Shown here one piece after another: positions 1-4,834 of a stretch of 7,426 bases of DNA (positions are counted from its first letter, which is position 1; each line of letters opens with the position of its first letter). Below the pieces are notes generated by a model. The model had not been told where the DNA came from and made no database searches. It saw only the letters and a program-made list of their open reading frames with translations. The translations under genes and the position numbers were made by a program. The stretch is taken from contig DCTD01000085.1 in assembly GCA_002335355.1 (NCBI GenBank), forward strand, positions 261 through 7,686. Direction: 5' to 3'. This DNA is from Patescibacteria group bacterium UBA1449 (GTDB lineage: Bacteria > Patescibacteriota > Microgenomatia > UBA1400 > UBA1449).

Positions 1-303
1 TGCTGTGGTTCTGACATAGGTTTAGTTGTCTTTGGCAGGTAGATGTACCCCCAAATAATTTAAGTAATTATAACGCAGATCGTGAGACTATTATTTGGAA
101 TTAGTTTGGCAAATATACACCGAAAGAGTCAAGTAGCACTTTGTTGATCAATAGTAACGTAAGTACAGTAAAAGCGAACGAACTAGTACAGGTGTCCGTT
201 TAATTGTGAGTAGATTGTGTTCTTGACTATAACAGAGGTGATATCCAACAAATAAATTACATTCCCTCACTAATTAAAAGGACGTGAATTAGCTGCTATT
301 TAT
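1..303. other. Upstream non-coding stretch
   Basis: I see no convincing gene here. Frame 1 is open from the left edge to a TAG at 40-42 and would encode 13 residues ending GLVVFGR; this could be the tail of an upstream gene, but it is too short to judge. A 9-base inverted repeat, CCAAATAAT (51-59) and ATTATTTGG (90-98), is separated by 30 bases and has no T-tract, so it is a poor terminator. AGTACAG occurs twice (162-168, 185-191). No tRNA-like fold or recognisable operator was found. Confidence 0.5.
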
Positions 304-312
304 TGGTATAAT
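304..312 (+). promoter_or_regulatory. Extended -10 promoter for uvrB
   Basis: TGGTATAAT is a perfect match to the extended -10 consensus TGnTATAAT. No good -35 lies 16-18 bases upstream (the best is GTGAAT at 284-289, 3/6), as is common for extended -10 promoters. The expected transcription start is about 318-322. The mRNA would therefore begin 0-4 bases before the ATG at 322, making it leaderless or nearly so. This is inferred from spacing only. Confidence 0.6.
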
Positions 313-321
313 AATAGGTCT

Positions 322-2427
322 ATGAATTTTCAACTAAAATCAAACTATCAACCAGCAGGAGATCAACCAAAAGCAATTGAGGGGTTGATTGAATCAATCT
401 CTGAGAACAATCCTGACCAGGTATTGCTTGGTGTAACAGGTAGTGGTAAGACTTTTACCATTGCCAACGTTATCCAACAGCTGCAACTGCCGACTCTGGT
501 TATCTCTCACAATAAGACTCTGGCTGGACAACTATACCAGGAATTTAGGGATTTCTTTCCCAAAAACGGAGTGTCTTATTTTGTTTCCTACTACGATTAT
601 TACCAGCCGGAAGCATATATGCCTACGACTGATACGTATATTGAAAAAGAAACGCAAGTAAACGAGGAAATCGATAAGTTGCGCTTGTTGGCAACCACTA
701 ATCTGCAAACCCGTGATGATGTGATAATCGTGGCCTCAGTTTCCTGTATTTATAACCTTGGTAATCCGGAAGAATATGCTCACTTTATTGTTCCGGTTAA
801 AGTAGGTCAAAGTTATGATCGTCAAATCTTACTACTAAACTTTACCAAACTACAGTATGAACGCAACGACTACGATCTTAAACGGGGCAGTTTCAGAGTT
901 AAAGGAGATATTATTGAGATATGGCCGGCATATCAGGACAATATTTTACGAATGCATTTTTTGGGCAATACATTAGAAAAGATGCAGTGGTTGGATCCTA
1001 TTAGCGGAAAACCGGCAGAAATGACTCCTGATATTGCTTTAGAAAGCATGTCTGGGGATTCGTTAATAGACTACATTATCTATCCTGCAAAACACTACAT
1101 TACCGATCCCCAAAAACAAGTAACTGCATTTGAACAGATACGAAACGATTTAAAAATCACATTAAAAGAGCTCAATGATTCAGGGAAAAAACTGGAAGCC
1201 TACCGGTTGGAACAAAAGGTCAATTATGATTTAGACATGATTCAGGAGTTAGGATTTGTTAATGGAATTGAAAATTACTCCCGTTACTTTGACGGCCGCA
1301 AACCAGGAGATGCGCCTTACACGCTGATTGATTACTTTATCCAAAAACCCAAGTGGCTCCTCGTTGTCGATGAATCTCACATCACGTTGCCACAGATACG
1401 GGGGATGTATAACGGTGATAAGGCCCGTAAACAAGTGTTAATTGATTACGGTTTCCGGTTGCCCTCTGCTCTGGATAACCGGCCCTTAACTTTTGATGAA
1501 TTTTTAAGCAAGGTTAACCAAGCTGTCTATGTGTCAGCTACTCCAGGTGATTGGGAATTAAACCGGCCGGGAGTAAAAGTAGTTGAACAACTGGTCCGGC
1601 CGACTGGTTTAGTTGATCCGGAGATTGAAGTCAGGCCGACGGATAGTCAAATTGAAGATTTGTCCAGGGAAATTATTGCCAGGAAACAAAAGGGTCAGCG
1701 GGTTTTAGTAACAACCTTAACCAAACGGTTAGCCGAAGCCTTAACTGAATTTTTAAATGATGAGAAGAATTTTGAAGCATTCAAACAGGATAACCCTGAT
1801 TTTGAGATGCCTAAGGTGAACTACCTGCACGCTGATGTTGATACGTTAGACCGGCAGGATATTTTAGATGATCTAAGAAGTGGCGTTTATGATGTTTTAG
1901 TTGGGATAAATTTGCTGCGGGAGGGTTTGGATTTGCCCGAAGTTACATTGGTTGCCATTTTAGATGCTGACAAGGAGGGTTTTTTGCGGTCTAGAACATC
2001 GCTTATTCAAACCATGGGACGGGCAGCCCGCCACGTTGAGGGACGGGTAATTATGTATGCTGACACAGTGACCAATTCAATGAAATTAGCTATTCAGGAA
2101 GTTAACCGTAGACGGACAGTGCAAACGCAATATAACCAGGAGCATAATATTACTCCTCAGTCTATCCAAAAAGAAATTAGAGAAAAACTGATTAAGCGTG
2201 AAGTAAAAGATGAAGCTAAGGCAAAACGGTTTACATTGCAGCTAACACCTAAAGGTGAGCAGGTAGAATTGGAAGCGATTAACCCTGAGGATTACACTCC
2301 TCAAGACAGAGAATTATTTATCAAACGTCTGAAACGGGCGATGCTGGAAGCTGCCAAAGCCTTAGAATTTGAACGGGCAGCTCGAATTCGGGATAAAGTC
2401 AGAGAACTGGAAGCGTGGGAGCAGTAG
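322..2427 (+). CDS. uvrB: Excinuclease ABC subunit B (UvrB)
   Basis: UvrB is the DNA-loading, damage-verifying subunit of cytoplasmic nucleotide excision repair; UvrA delivers it to lesions and it then recruits UvrC. The 701-residue product shows Walker A GVTGSGKT (37-44), the damage-probing beta-hairpin with YYDYYQPEAY (90-99), DESH Walker B (350-353), SATPGDWE (405-412), the helicase motif QTMGRAARH (563-571) and a C-terminal UVR domain (about 666-697) that contacts UvrC. The ATG is chosen because the N-terminus QPAGDQPKAI fits the family and an extended -10 lies just upstream; only a weak AGG precedes it. At 701 residues it exceeds the usual ~660-675. Part of the excess is a stretch at 479-500 between TEFL and YLHAD, where E. 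coli UvrB has about 8 residues. The stop is TAG, followed by an intrinsic terminator, so it is probably transcribed separately from the downstream genes. Confidence 0.98.
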   Translation: MNFQLKSNYQPAGDQPKAIEGLIESISENNPDQVLLGVTGSGKTFTIANVIQQLQLPTLVISHNKTLAGQLYQEFRDFFPKNGVSYFVSYYDYYQPEAYMPTTDTYIEKETQVNEEIDKLRLLATTNLQTRDDVIIVASVSCIYNLGNPEEYAHFIVPVKVGQSYDRQILLLNFTKLQYERNDYDLKRGSFRVKGDIIEIWPAYQDNILRMHFLGNTLEKMQWLDPISGKPAEMTPDIALESMSGDSLIDYIIYPAKHYITDPQKQVTAFEQIRNDLKITLKELNDSGKKLEAYRLEQKVNYDLDMIQELGFVNGIENYSRYFDGRKPGDAPYTLIDYFIQKPKWLLVVDESHITLPQIRGMYNGDKARKQVLIDYGFRLPSALDNRPLTFDEFLSKVNQAVYVSATPGDWELNRPGVKVVEQLVRPTGLVDPEIEVRPTDSQIEDLSREIIARKQKGQRVLVTTLTKRLAEALTEFLNDEKNFEAFKQDNPDFEMPKVNYLHADVDTLDRQDILDDLRSGVYDVLVGINLLREGLDLPEVTLVAILDADKEGFLRSRTSLIQTMGRAARHVEGRVIMYADTVTNSMKLAIQEVNRRRTVQTQYNQEHNITPQSIQKEIREKLIKREVKDEAKAKRFTLQLTPKGEQVELEAINPEDYTPQDRELFIKRLKRAMLEAAKALEFERAARIRDKVRELEAWEQ

Positions 2428-2453
2428 TAAAATACCTATAACAATAGTATTAG

Positions 2454-2462
2454 TGATATAAT
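2454..2462 (+). promoter_or_regulatory. Extended -10-like motif at the uvrB terminator
   Basis: TGATATAAT matches TGnTATAAT exactly, with no -35 seen. Initiation would fall near 2469, at the first base of the uvrB terminator stem, so the transcript would begin with that hairpin. It could drive the small genes from 2636 or be chance in AT-rich terminator DNA. GTATTA (2447-2452) and TAATAC (2459-2464) also form a short inverted repeat over it. Confidence 0.3.
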
Positions 2463-2469
2463 ACATACT

Positions 2470-2495
2470 AAGTGCTTATTAAAAAGCACTTTTTT
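2470..2495 (+). terminator. Intrinsic terminator of uvrB
   Basis: The perfect 8-bp stem AAGTGCTT (2470-2477) and AAGCACTT (2484-2491) has a 6-base loop and runs into a T-tract (2490-2495). It lies 42 bases after the uvrB stop and points the same way. Confidence 0.85.
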
Positions 2496-2513
2496 ATTGC
2501 ACGTTAACATGGG

Positions 2514-2539
2514 AATAAAAGGAAGTATTTCCTTTTATT
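2514..2539. repeat. 11-bp perfect hairpin, possible second terminator
   Basis: AATAAAAGGAA (2514-2524) pairs perfectly with TTCCTTTTATT (2529-2539) around a 4-base loop. The T-rich arm is inside the stem and no clean T-run follows, so it is symmetric on both strands. It may back up the uvrB terminator, act bidirectionally, or mark the border of the inserted block. Confidence 0.55.
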
Positions 2540-2552
2540 ACTATCTAAGCAG

Positions 2553-2609
2553 GGGTCGTTGGACACCTTGTACAGACCAGATTGATCTGTAGGAGGGGTC
2601 TGGCGACCT
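2553..2609 (+). promoter_or_regulatory. Structured leader before the 2636 gene
   Basis: Two nested pairings, GGTCG (2554-2558) with CGACC (2604-2608) and CAGACC (2573-2578) with GGTCTG (2597-2602), form an imperfect hairpin. A competing small stem, CAGA (2578-2581) with TCTG (2586-2589), lies inside. The 3' arm contains an SD-like AGGAGGGG (2591-2598) with no usable start after it; the real ribosome site (2621-2627) lies just outside the fold. It may be a leader control element. No known riboswitch class was recognised. Confidence 0.4.
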
Positions 2610-2620
2610 AATATTACGTT

Positions 2621-2627
2621 AAGGAGG
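2621..2627 (+). promoter_or_regulatory. Strong Shine-Dalgarno that sets the GTG start
   Basis: AAGGAGG is close to the full anti-SD complement. It sits 8 bases before GTG 2636, an optimal distance, but only 2 bases before the in-frame TTG at 2630. This favours GTG 2636 as the start. Confidence 0.75.
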
Positions 2628-2635
2628 TTTTGTCA

Positions 2636-2953
2636 GTGCCAGTGGGAGCATTGGTTAGTCCAAATCCAGACTTGGATCTTCACCTGCTCCAAGAAACGTT
2701 CGGAAAGGCTATCAAGATTAGGAGGTCGTTGATACAGTATTGGAAAGCAGGATTTCCTATAGCTGGCTTTGACGGATCTACTGATCCGAATCTGCTCGGG
2801 ATGATTGAAGAGAAGAAATGCCAGCTAAAAGACTTTTATGCGGCGCTTATGGTCGTCCGATTGGCTGAGAATACGCCAATGAGCCCGAGACTTAGAGATT
2901 ACATTCTCCATCTCTTCGACCTAGCACAGGCAGGACATTCCAGTTGTAACTAG
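2636..2953 (+). CDS. Small hypothetical protein, 105 residues
   Basis: I do not recognise this family. The GTG start is chosen from the AAGGAGG site 8 bases upstream; the in-frame TTG two codons earlier is too close to that site. The product starts MPVGALVSPNPDLDLH and looks soluble and mostly helical, with a basic stretch KAIKIRRSLIQYWKAG near residues 24-39 and a leucine-rich helical C-terminal half ending in Ser-Ser-Cys-Asn. No signal peptide or membrane helix is seen. It is followed 22 bases later by another small gene with an equally strong ribosome site, so the two are probably one operon. Codon choice looks more GC-rich than in uvrB, which could mean a foreign origin or just a different expression class. 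Confidence 0.75.
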   Translation: MPVGALVSPNPDLDLHLLQETFGKAIKIRRSLIQYWKAGFPIAGFDGSTDPNLLGMIEEKKCQLKDFYAALMVVRLAENTPMSPRLRDYILHLFDLAQAGHSSCN

Positions 2954-2975
2954 TAGATAAGGGGAGGAGTAAACG

Positions 2976-3227
2976 ATGGCAAAGAATCGGTATCAATCGG
3001 TAGTGGGAAAAGTGATCGGCTTGACTAAGCGAGAATTGGAGATGACTCCAGTGGACGAAGATCCTCAGCTGTATATTGCTCTACTTGGAGCAAGGAACAG
3101 CCTTTTGGAGCTTCAAAAGCAACTTCGACGTTCCAGACGGAACGGTGGCGCTCGTCTTGACGTTCCGATCATGGATGCATACCTGCCTAAGAACGGCGCG
3201 ATCAAAGTGGGACATCTGTCTCACTGA
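2976..3227 (+). CDS. Small basic hypothetical protein, 83 residues
   Basis: I do not recognise this family. ATG is preceded by GGGGAGGAG (2961-2969) at good spacing, so the start is well supported. The product begins MAKNRYQSVVGKVIGLTKREL. A predicted helix, roughly residues 29-55, includes LLELQKQLRRSRRNGG: leucines on one face and a run of arginines, which could be a short coiled coil or a nucleic-acid-binding surface (inference). The tail is LDVPIMDAYLPKNGAIKVG. There is no membrane segment. Across 240 bases sampled (3001-3240) GC is 50%, against 33% and 47% in two 60-base samples of uvrB. It sits 22 bases after the preceding gene, and the likely operon ends at the GC-rich hairpin about 50 bases downstream. 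Confidence 0.75.
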   Translation: MAKNRYQSVVGKVIGLTKRELEMTPVDEDPQLYIALLGARNSLLELQKQLRRSRRNGGARLDVPIMDAYLPKNGAIKVGHLSH

Positions 3228-3275
3228 ACCTGAACTCAGTCATAGAGGAGTCGAGATCATTGGAGACTGACCTGG

Positions 3276-3313
3276 TGCGGTCCGGTGGGACAGCGAGGTT
3301 CTGCCGGACCGCA
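3276..3313 (+). ncRNA. Long GC-rich hairpin without T-tract
   Basis: Bases 3276-3291 pair with 3298-3313: 16 consecutive pairs, three of them G-T wobbles, around a 6-base loop (agcgag). The core GCGGTCCGG/CCGGACCGC is perfect. No T-run follows (AGGCATTCC), so it is not a textbook intrinsic terminator. It may stabilise the 3' end of the two-gene mRNA, act as a T-less terminator, or be part of a structured RNA. Typing it as RNA structure is inference. Confidence 0.5.
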
Positions 3314-3363
3314 GGCATTCCGCTTAGATAGTGGTACGACACAGATAAGACATAGTGAAACTT

Positions 3364-3389
3364 ACAGGAATTCGCCCTGTTGTAGTTTT
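3364..3389 (+). terminator. Weak possible intrinsic terminator
   Basis: ACAGG (3364-3368) pairs with CCTGT (3376-3380) around 7 bases and is followed by TGTAG and then TTTT (3386-3389). The stem is short and the T-run is displaced. It could end the 2636-3227 transcript. Confidence 0.3.
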
Positions 3390-3540
3390 ATTAGTTTTGA
3401 TGTGTTGTATTCCCATGCTGTGTTTTATAGTTTCTTTCATTTATTCCTATAATATTTCCATTTCTTGATATAATATGCTAAACACGTGCTTTATATAGAG
3501 CTGTATGCGCTTAAGGTACAAGGCAGTGTTAGCTCTTTAA
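3390..3540. other. AT-rich intergenic stretch
   Basis: This is part of the roughly 400-base gap between the 2976 gene and the membrane gene at 3632. It is markedly AT-rich compared with the preceding two genes. I see no reading frame with a ribosome site. It contains two TATAAT sequences (3448-3453 and 3469-3474); only the second has the TG extension. Confidence 0.5.
3466..3474 (+). promoter_or_regulatory. Extended -10 promoter for the membrane-gene unit
   Basis: TGATATAAT is a perfect TGnTATAAT, without a visible -35. The predicted start is near 3481, giving a leader of about 150 bases before ATG 3632. Downstream sequence resembles that after the motif at 2454 (both have CTAA and then GTGCTT). 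Confidence 0.5.
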
Positions 3541-3556
3541 CAACACACCGCATGAA
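3541..3556 (+). repeat. Left copy of a 16-bp inverted repeat
   Basis: The reverse complement of this segment matches 4311-4326 at 15 of 16 positions, with one A/G difference. The two copies face each other across about 750 bases holding the two membrane-protein frames. No transposase or recombinase is present between them. Confidence 0.6.
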
Positions 3557-3606
3557 TAGTTTCATTCAGGCAGATTGGTAGACCTAACGTGTGTTGGGAC
3601 TAACAC
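3541..3606 (+). promoter_or_regulatory. Mutually exclusive leader hairpins
   Basis: CAACACAC (3541-3548) pairs perfectly with GTGTGTTG (3589-3596). The GTGTT core of that second arm (3591-3595) can instead pair with AACAC (3602-3606). The two folds cannot coexist, the pattern expected of an attenuator or a switch on translation of the gene at 3632. The loop holds a 9-codon frame, MNSFIQADW (3552-3581), with no ribosome site. Function is inferred from pairing only. Confidence 0.35.
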
Positions 3607-3631
3607 CTGCTTGAATGGAAAGGAATGTTTC

Positions 3632-3967
3632 ATGAGCAAGCTACTAGTACAGAGCGGACTCATGGTCTTAGAGGCGTGCATCATCTTGATGGTTATCTTA
3701 TTGCTTTGGGTCGTTGCGGGTGGTGCATCTGCAATCGAGCTACTTTCTTGTCTTCGGTTGCTGCTCACACTTTGGGTTACCCTGGTTACCTGGTTCTACT
3801 TCGGGGCCTTTAAGGAGGAATTGACATCTGAAAAACCACCGATACCACGGTTCGAATACGTGCTTTGGTGGGCAGTTTTAGTAACTGTTCCAGTGTGGGG
3901 AGTAGGTCTCGTATTTCCTAGAACAGAGCGGATATTGAAGCAGGTGCTGCTTCAAAGAATGAAATAG
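3632..3967 (+). CDS. Small three-helix membrane protein, 111 residues
   Basis: I do not recognise this family. ATG 3632 is chosen because AAAGGA (3619-3624) lies 7 bases upstream; the longer in-frame TTG reading from 3575 would add 19 polar residues with no ribosome site. Three hydrophobic segments are clear: about residues 7-29 (with IILMVILLLWVVAGG), 34-56 (LLLTLWVTLVTWFYFGAF) and 74-91 (WWAVLVTVPVWGVGLVF). A charged, proline-containing loop (KEELTSEKPPIPRFE) joins helices 2 and 3, and the tail is basic (RTERILKQVLLQRMK). No catalytic motif is visible. It ends one base before the next, damaged membrane-protein frame, so the two were probably co-translated partners such as a small transporter or holin-like pair (speculative). 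Confidence 0.75.
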   Translation: MSKLLVQSGLMVLEACIILMVILLLWVVAGGASAIELLSCLRLLLTLWVTLVTWFYFGAFKEELTSEKPPIPRFEYVLWWAVLVTVPVWGVGLVFPRTERILKQVLLQRMK

Positions 3968-3968
3968 T

Positions 3969-4244
3969 ATGTGGGAGGAGAAAGATGAAGCTTCCAAATT
4001 GGGCCTGGGGGTGGCAACAGCAGTAGTAGTGGCAATACTGTTGTGATGCATTGGAATAAAACCGTGGGCAAGCTTACATGGTTTTATCCATTACCTATCT
4101 TTCCTAGTGACGGCTTTTGGCTTGGGACGGGGAGTCAGAATAAATCTCAAAAAACACAAAACTCATCTGGAGCGTGGTGAGGAAAATGGTGCCATATTCC
4201 TCACCATGATAGGGTTAATTATAATGACATTTACCAAGTTCTAG
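3969..4244 (+). pseudogene. Second small membrane protein, interrupted by TGA
   Basis: The frame from ATG 3969 runs 91 codons to TAG 4242-4244 with a single in-frame TGA at 4044-4046 (codon 26). Ignoring that stop, it encodes three hydrophobic segments: GVATAVVVAILL-stop-CIGIKPW, HGFIHYLSFLVTAFGLG, and AIFLTMIGLIIMTFTKF. Between the last two lies a basic loop (RGVRINLKKHKTHLERGEE). Such conserved character on both sides of the TGA is hard to explain as non-coding. The strong ribosome site GGGAGGAG (3973-3980) serves ATG 3985 in another frame, which gives only MKLPNWAWGWQQQ. One extra G in the G5 run at 4007-4011 would join that start to the main frame as MKLPNWAWGVATAVVV. The likely reading is a decaying gene with a frameshift and a TGG-to-TGA change. 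Alternatives are UGA readthrough or selenocysteine, -1 frameshifting at the G-run, or assembly error. Confidence 0.6.
4052..4090 (+). promoter_or_regulatory. Hairpin just downstream of the in-frame TGA
   Basis: ATAAAACC (4056-4063) pairs perfectly with GGTTTTAT (4080-4087). TGG (4052-4054) pairs with CCA (4088-4090) across a bulged A4055, and GTG/CAT (4064-4066 with 4077-4079, one wobble) extends the stem inward. The apical loop GGCAAGCTTA starts with G and lies about 20 bases after the TGA. That geometry falls within the general range described for bacterial SECIS elements, but lies in a possible pseudogene. Confidence 0.4.
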
Positions 4245-4258
4245 TATCAAGTCAAACT

Positions 4259-4291
4259 TGGGGGAGCATAAACGGAGTGTTTGCTCCCCCA
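4259..4291 (+). terminator. Strong 10-bp hairpin after the membrane genes
   Basis: TGGGGGAGCA (4259-4268) pairs perfectly with TGCTCCCCCA (4282-4291) around a 13-base loop. It lies 14 bases after the TAG that ends the membrane-protein frame. No T-run follows; instead there is a small palindrome, GCCAAGGTTGGC (4292-4303). It probably marks the 3' end of the membrane-gene transcript. Confidence 0.5.
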
Positions 4292-4310
4292 GCCAAGGTT
4301 GGCAAGTAAG

Positions 4311-4326
4311 TTCGTGCGGTGTGTTG
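4311..4326 (-). repeat. Right copy of the 16-bp inverted repeat
   Basis: TTCGTGCGGTGTGTTG is the inverted partner (15/16) of 3541-3556. Its GTGTGTTG end is also the 5' arm of the hairpin that runs into the T-tract before the next gene. A weaker third relative lies inside the next gene at 4471-4489 (14 of 19 bases, with AACACACCG identical). Confidence 0.6.
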
Positions 4327-4355
4327 AATATTTAAAATATTTCTAACACTTTTTT
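4321..4355 (+). terminator. GTGTT/AACAC hairpin with T-run abutting a start codon
   Basis: GTGTT (4321-4325) pairs with AACAC (4345-4349). Inside it, AATATTT (4327-4333) faces AAATATT (4335-4341), and six T (4350-4355) follow directly. This is terminator-like, but the ATG of the next gene is the very next base (4356). It may end transcription coming from the left, or control the gene at 4356. A -10-like TAAAAT (4333-4338) lies in the loop and could start an 11-base leader. Confidence 0.45.
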
Positions 4356-4631
4356 ATGAGCATAGAACGTTTAAACAAATCAGATCAAATACCTATCCAA
4401 CAACTTATACCTCAGTCAGGGAGAACATACACTGTTGATGAACTACTGTTTCGCTTACAAGGATTAGTAGTAACACACCGTATTGATGGTAGAGCCATAG
4501 AAGAACCAATTGCCATTCTTGCATTTATTAACTCCGATTTTTCTAACAAAGCAGTGAGGTATGATTATGACCGTGAGAATACTACGATTCAGTTAATGTT
4601 TTGCCCTTCAGTAAACATTGGCCGAGCTTGA
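4356..4631 (+). CDS. Hypothetical protein, 91 residues
   Basis: I do not recognise this family. ATG 4356 is the first start after an in-frame TAA at 4344-4346 and there is no ribosome site: six T directly precede it. Translation would have to be leaderless or weak, which lowers confidence. The product MSIERLNKSDQIPIQQLIP... reads as a normal soluble mixed alpha/beta protein, with a TYTVDELLFRLQGLVV segment (residues 24-39), AIEEPIAILAFIN (47-59), and an acidic DYDREN turn before a short strand. It is AT-rich like uvrA and uvrB rather than like the 2636-3227 pair. There is no membrane segment. The stop is TGA. It could be a chance frame, but it is the longest open frame in this interval. Confidence 0.5.
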   Translation: MSIERLNKSDQIPIQQLIPQSGRTYTVDELLFRLQGLVVTHRIDGRAIEEPIAILAFINSDFSNKAVRYDYDRENTTIQLMFCPSVNIGRA

Positions 4632-4834
4632 CAGCAAAAATCACAAAACAACGTAGAAAATCTTTTCTCCATATCTTCCAATTCTGCCATTTTTCGGTTA
4701 CAATATTAGATCTGAAAAAGGTAGTATGCGTGTCTTGTTTTAGGTTTACATCTTGCCCGTCATGATTATTGATGGGGATTCTGAAACAAGTTCAGGATGA
4801 TAATTACTAAGGATGATGATAGGAAAGGATATGT
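4632..4834 (+). promoter_or_regulatory. uvrA upstream region with leader hairpin
   Basis: A -10-like TACAAT (4699-4704) has a weak -35-like TTCCAA 17 bases upstream (4676-4681). A long-range stem joins 4734-4744 (CTTGTTTTAGG) to 4780-4790 (TCTGAAACAAG): 11 pairs, two of them wobbles, with a 35-base loop that can itself pair partly (CAT/ATG). The ribosome site AGGAAAGGA (4821-4829) is 5 bases before ATG 4835. I found no SOS-box palindrome. A short AGAAAA/TTTTCT pair (4655-4668) may be a weak terminator of the gene at 4356. Confidence 0.4.

Noticed and set aside
170..200. SOS/LexA-box-like GAAC...GTTT upstream of uvrB
   Set aside because: CGAAC and the later CCGTTT are too far apart and do not form the palindrome of either the Gram-positive or the E. 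coli LexA box.
2630..2635. TTG 2630 as the start of the 105-residue protein
   Set aside because: It lies only 2 bases after AAGGAGG, whereas GTG 2636 has ideal 8-base spacing.
3076..3270. 64-residue frame overlapping the 2976 gene
   Set aside because: It has no ribosome site, lies out of frame within a better-supported gene, and looks like an overlap artefact.
3575..3631. 19-residue N-terminal extension of the three-helix protein from TTG
   Set aside because: There is no ribosome site, it lies within the leader hairpins, and a good site exists for ATG 3632.
3562..3768. Minus-strand 68-residue frame over the membrane protein gene
   Set aside because: Its composition is low-complexity (Ser/Thr-rich), with no ribosome site seen, and it is antisense to a clear hydrophobic coding frame.
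4045..4176. Reinitiation at ATG 4045 overlapping the TGA (TGATG), giving about 43 residues
   Set aside because: The peptide is Trp/Ser/Asn-rich without the membrane pattern; the 3969 frame has much stronger coding character over the same bases.
4590..4700. Minus-strand 33-residue frame with a Cys-x-x-Cys-Cys pattern (MAELEDMEKRF...)
   Set aside because: It has no ribosome site, is very short, and overlaps the end of the 4356 gene; the cysteines alone are not enough.
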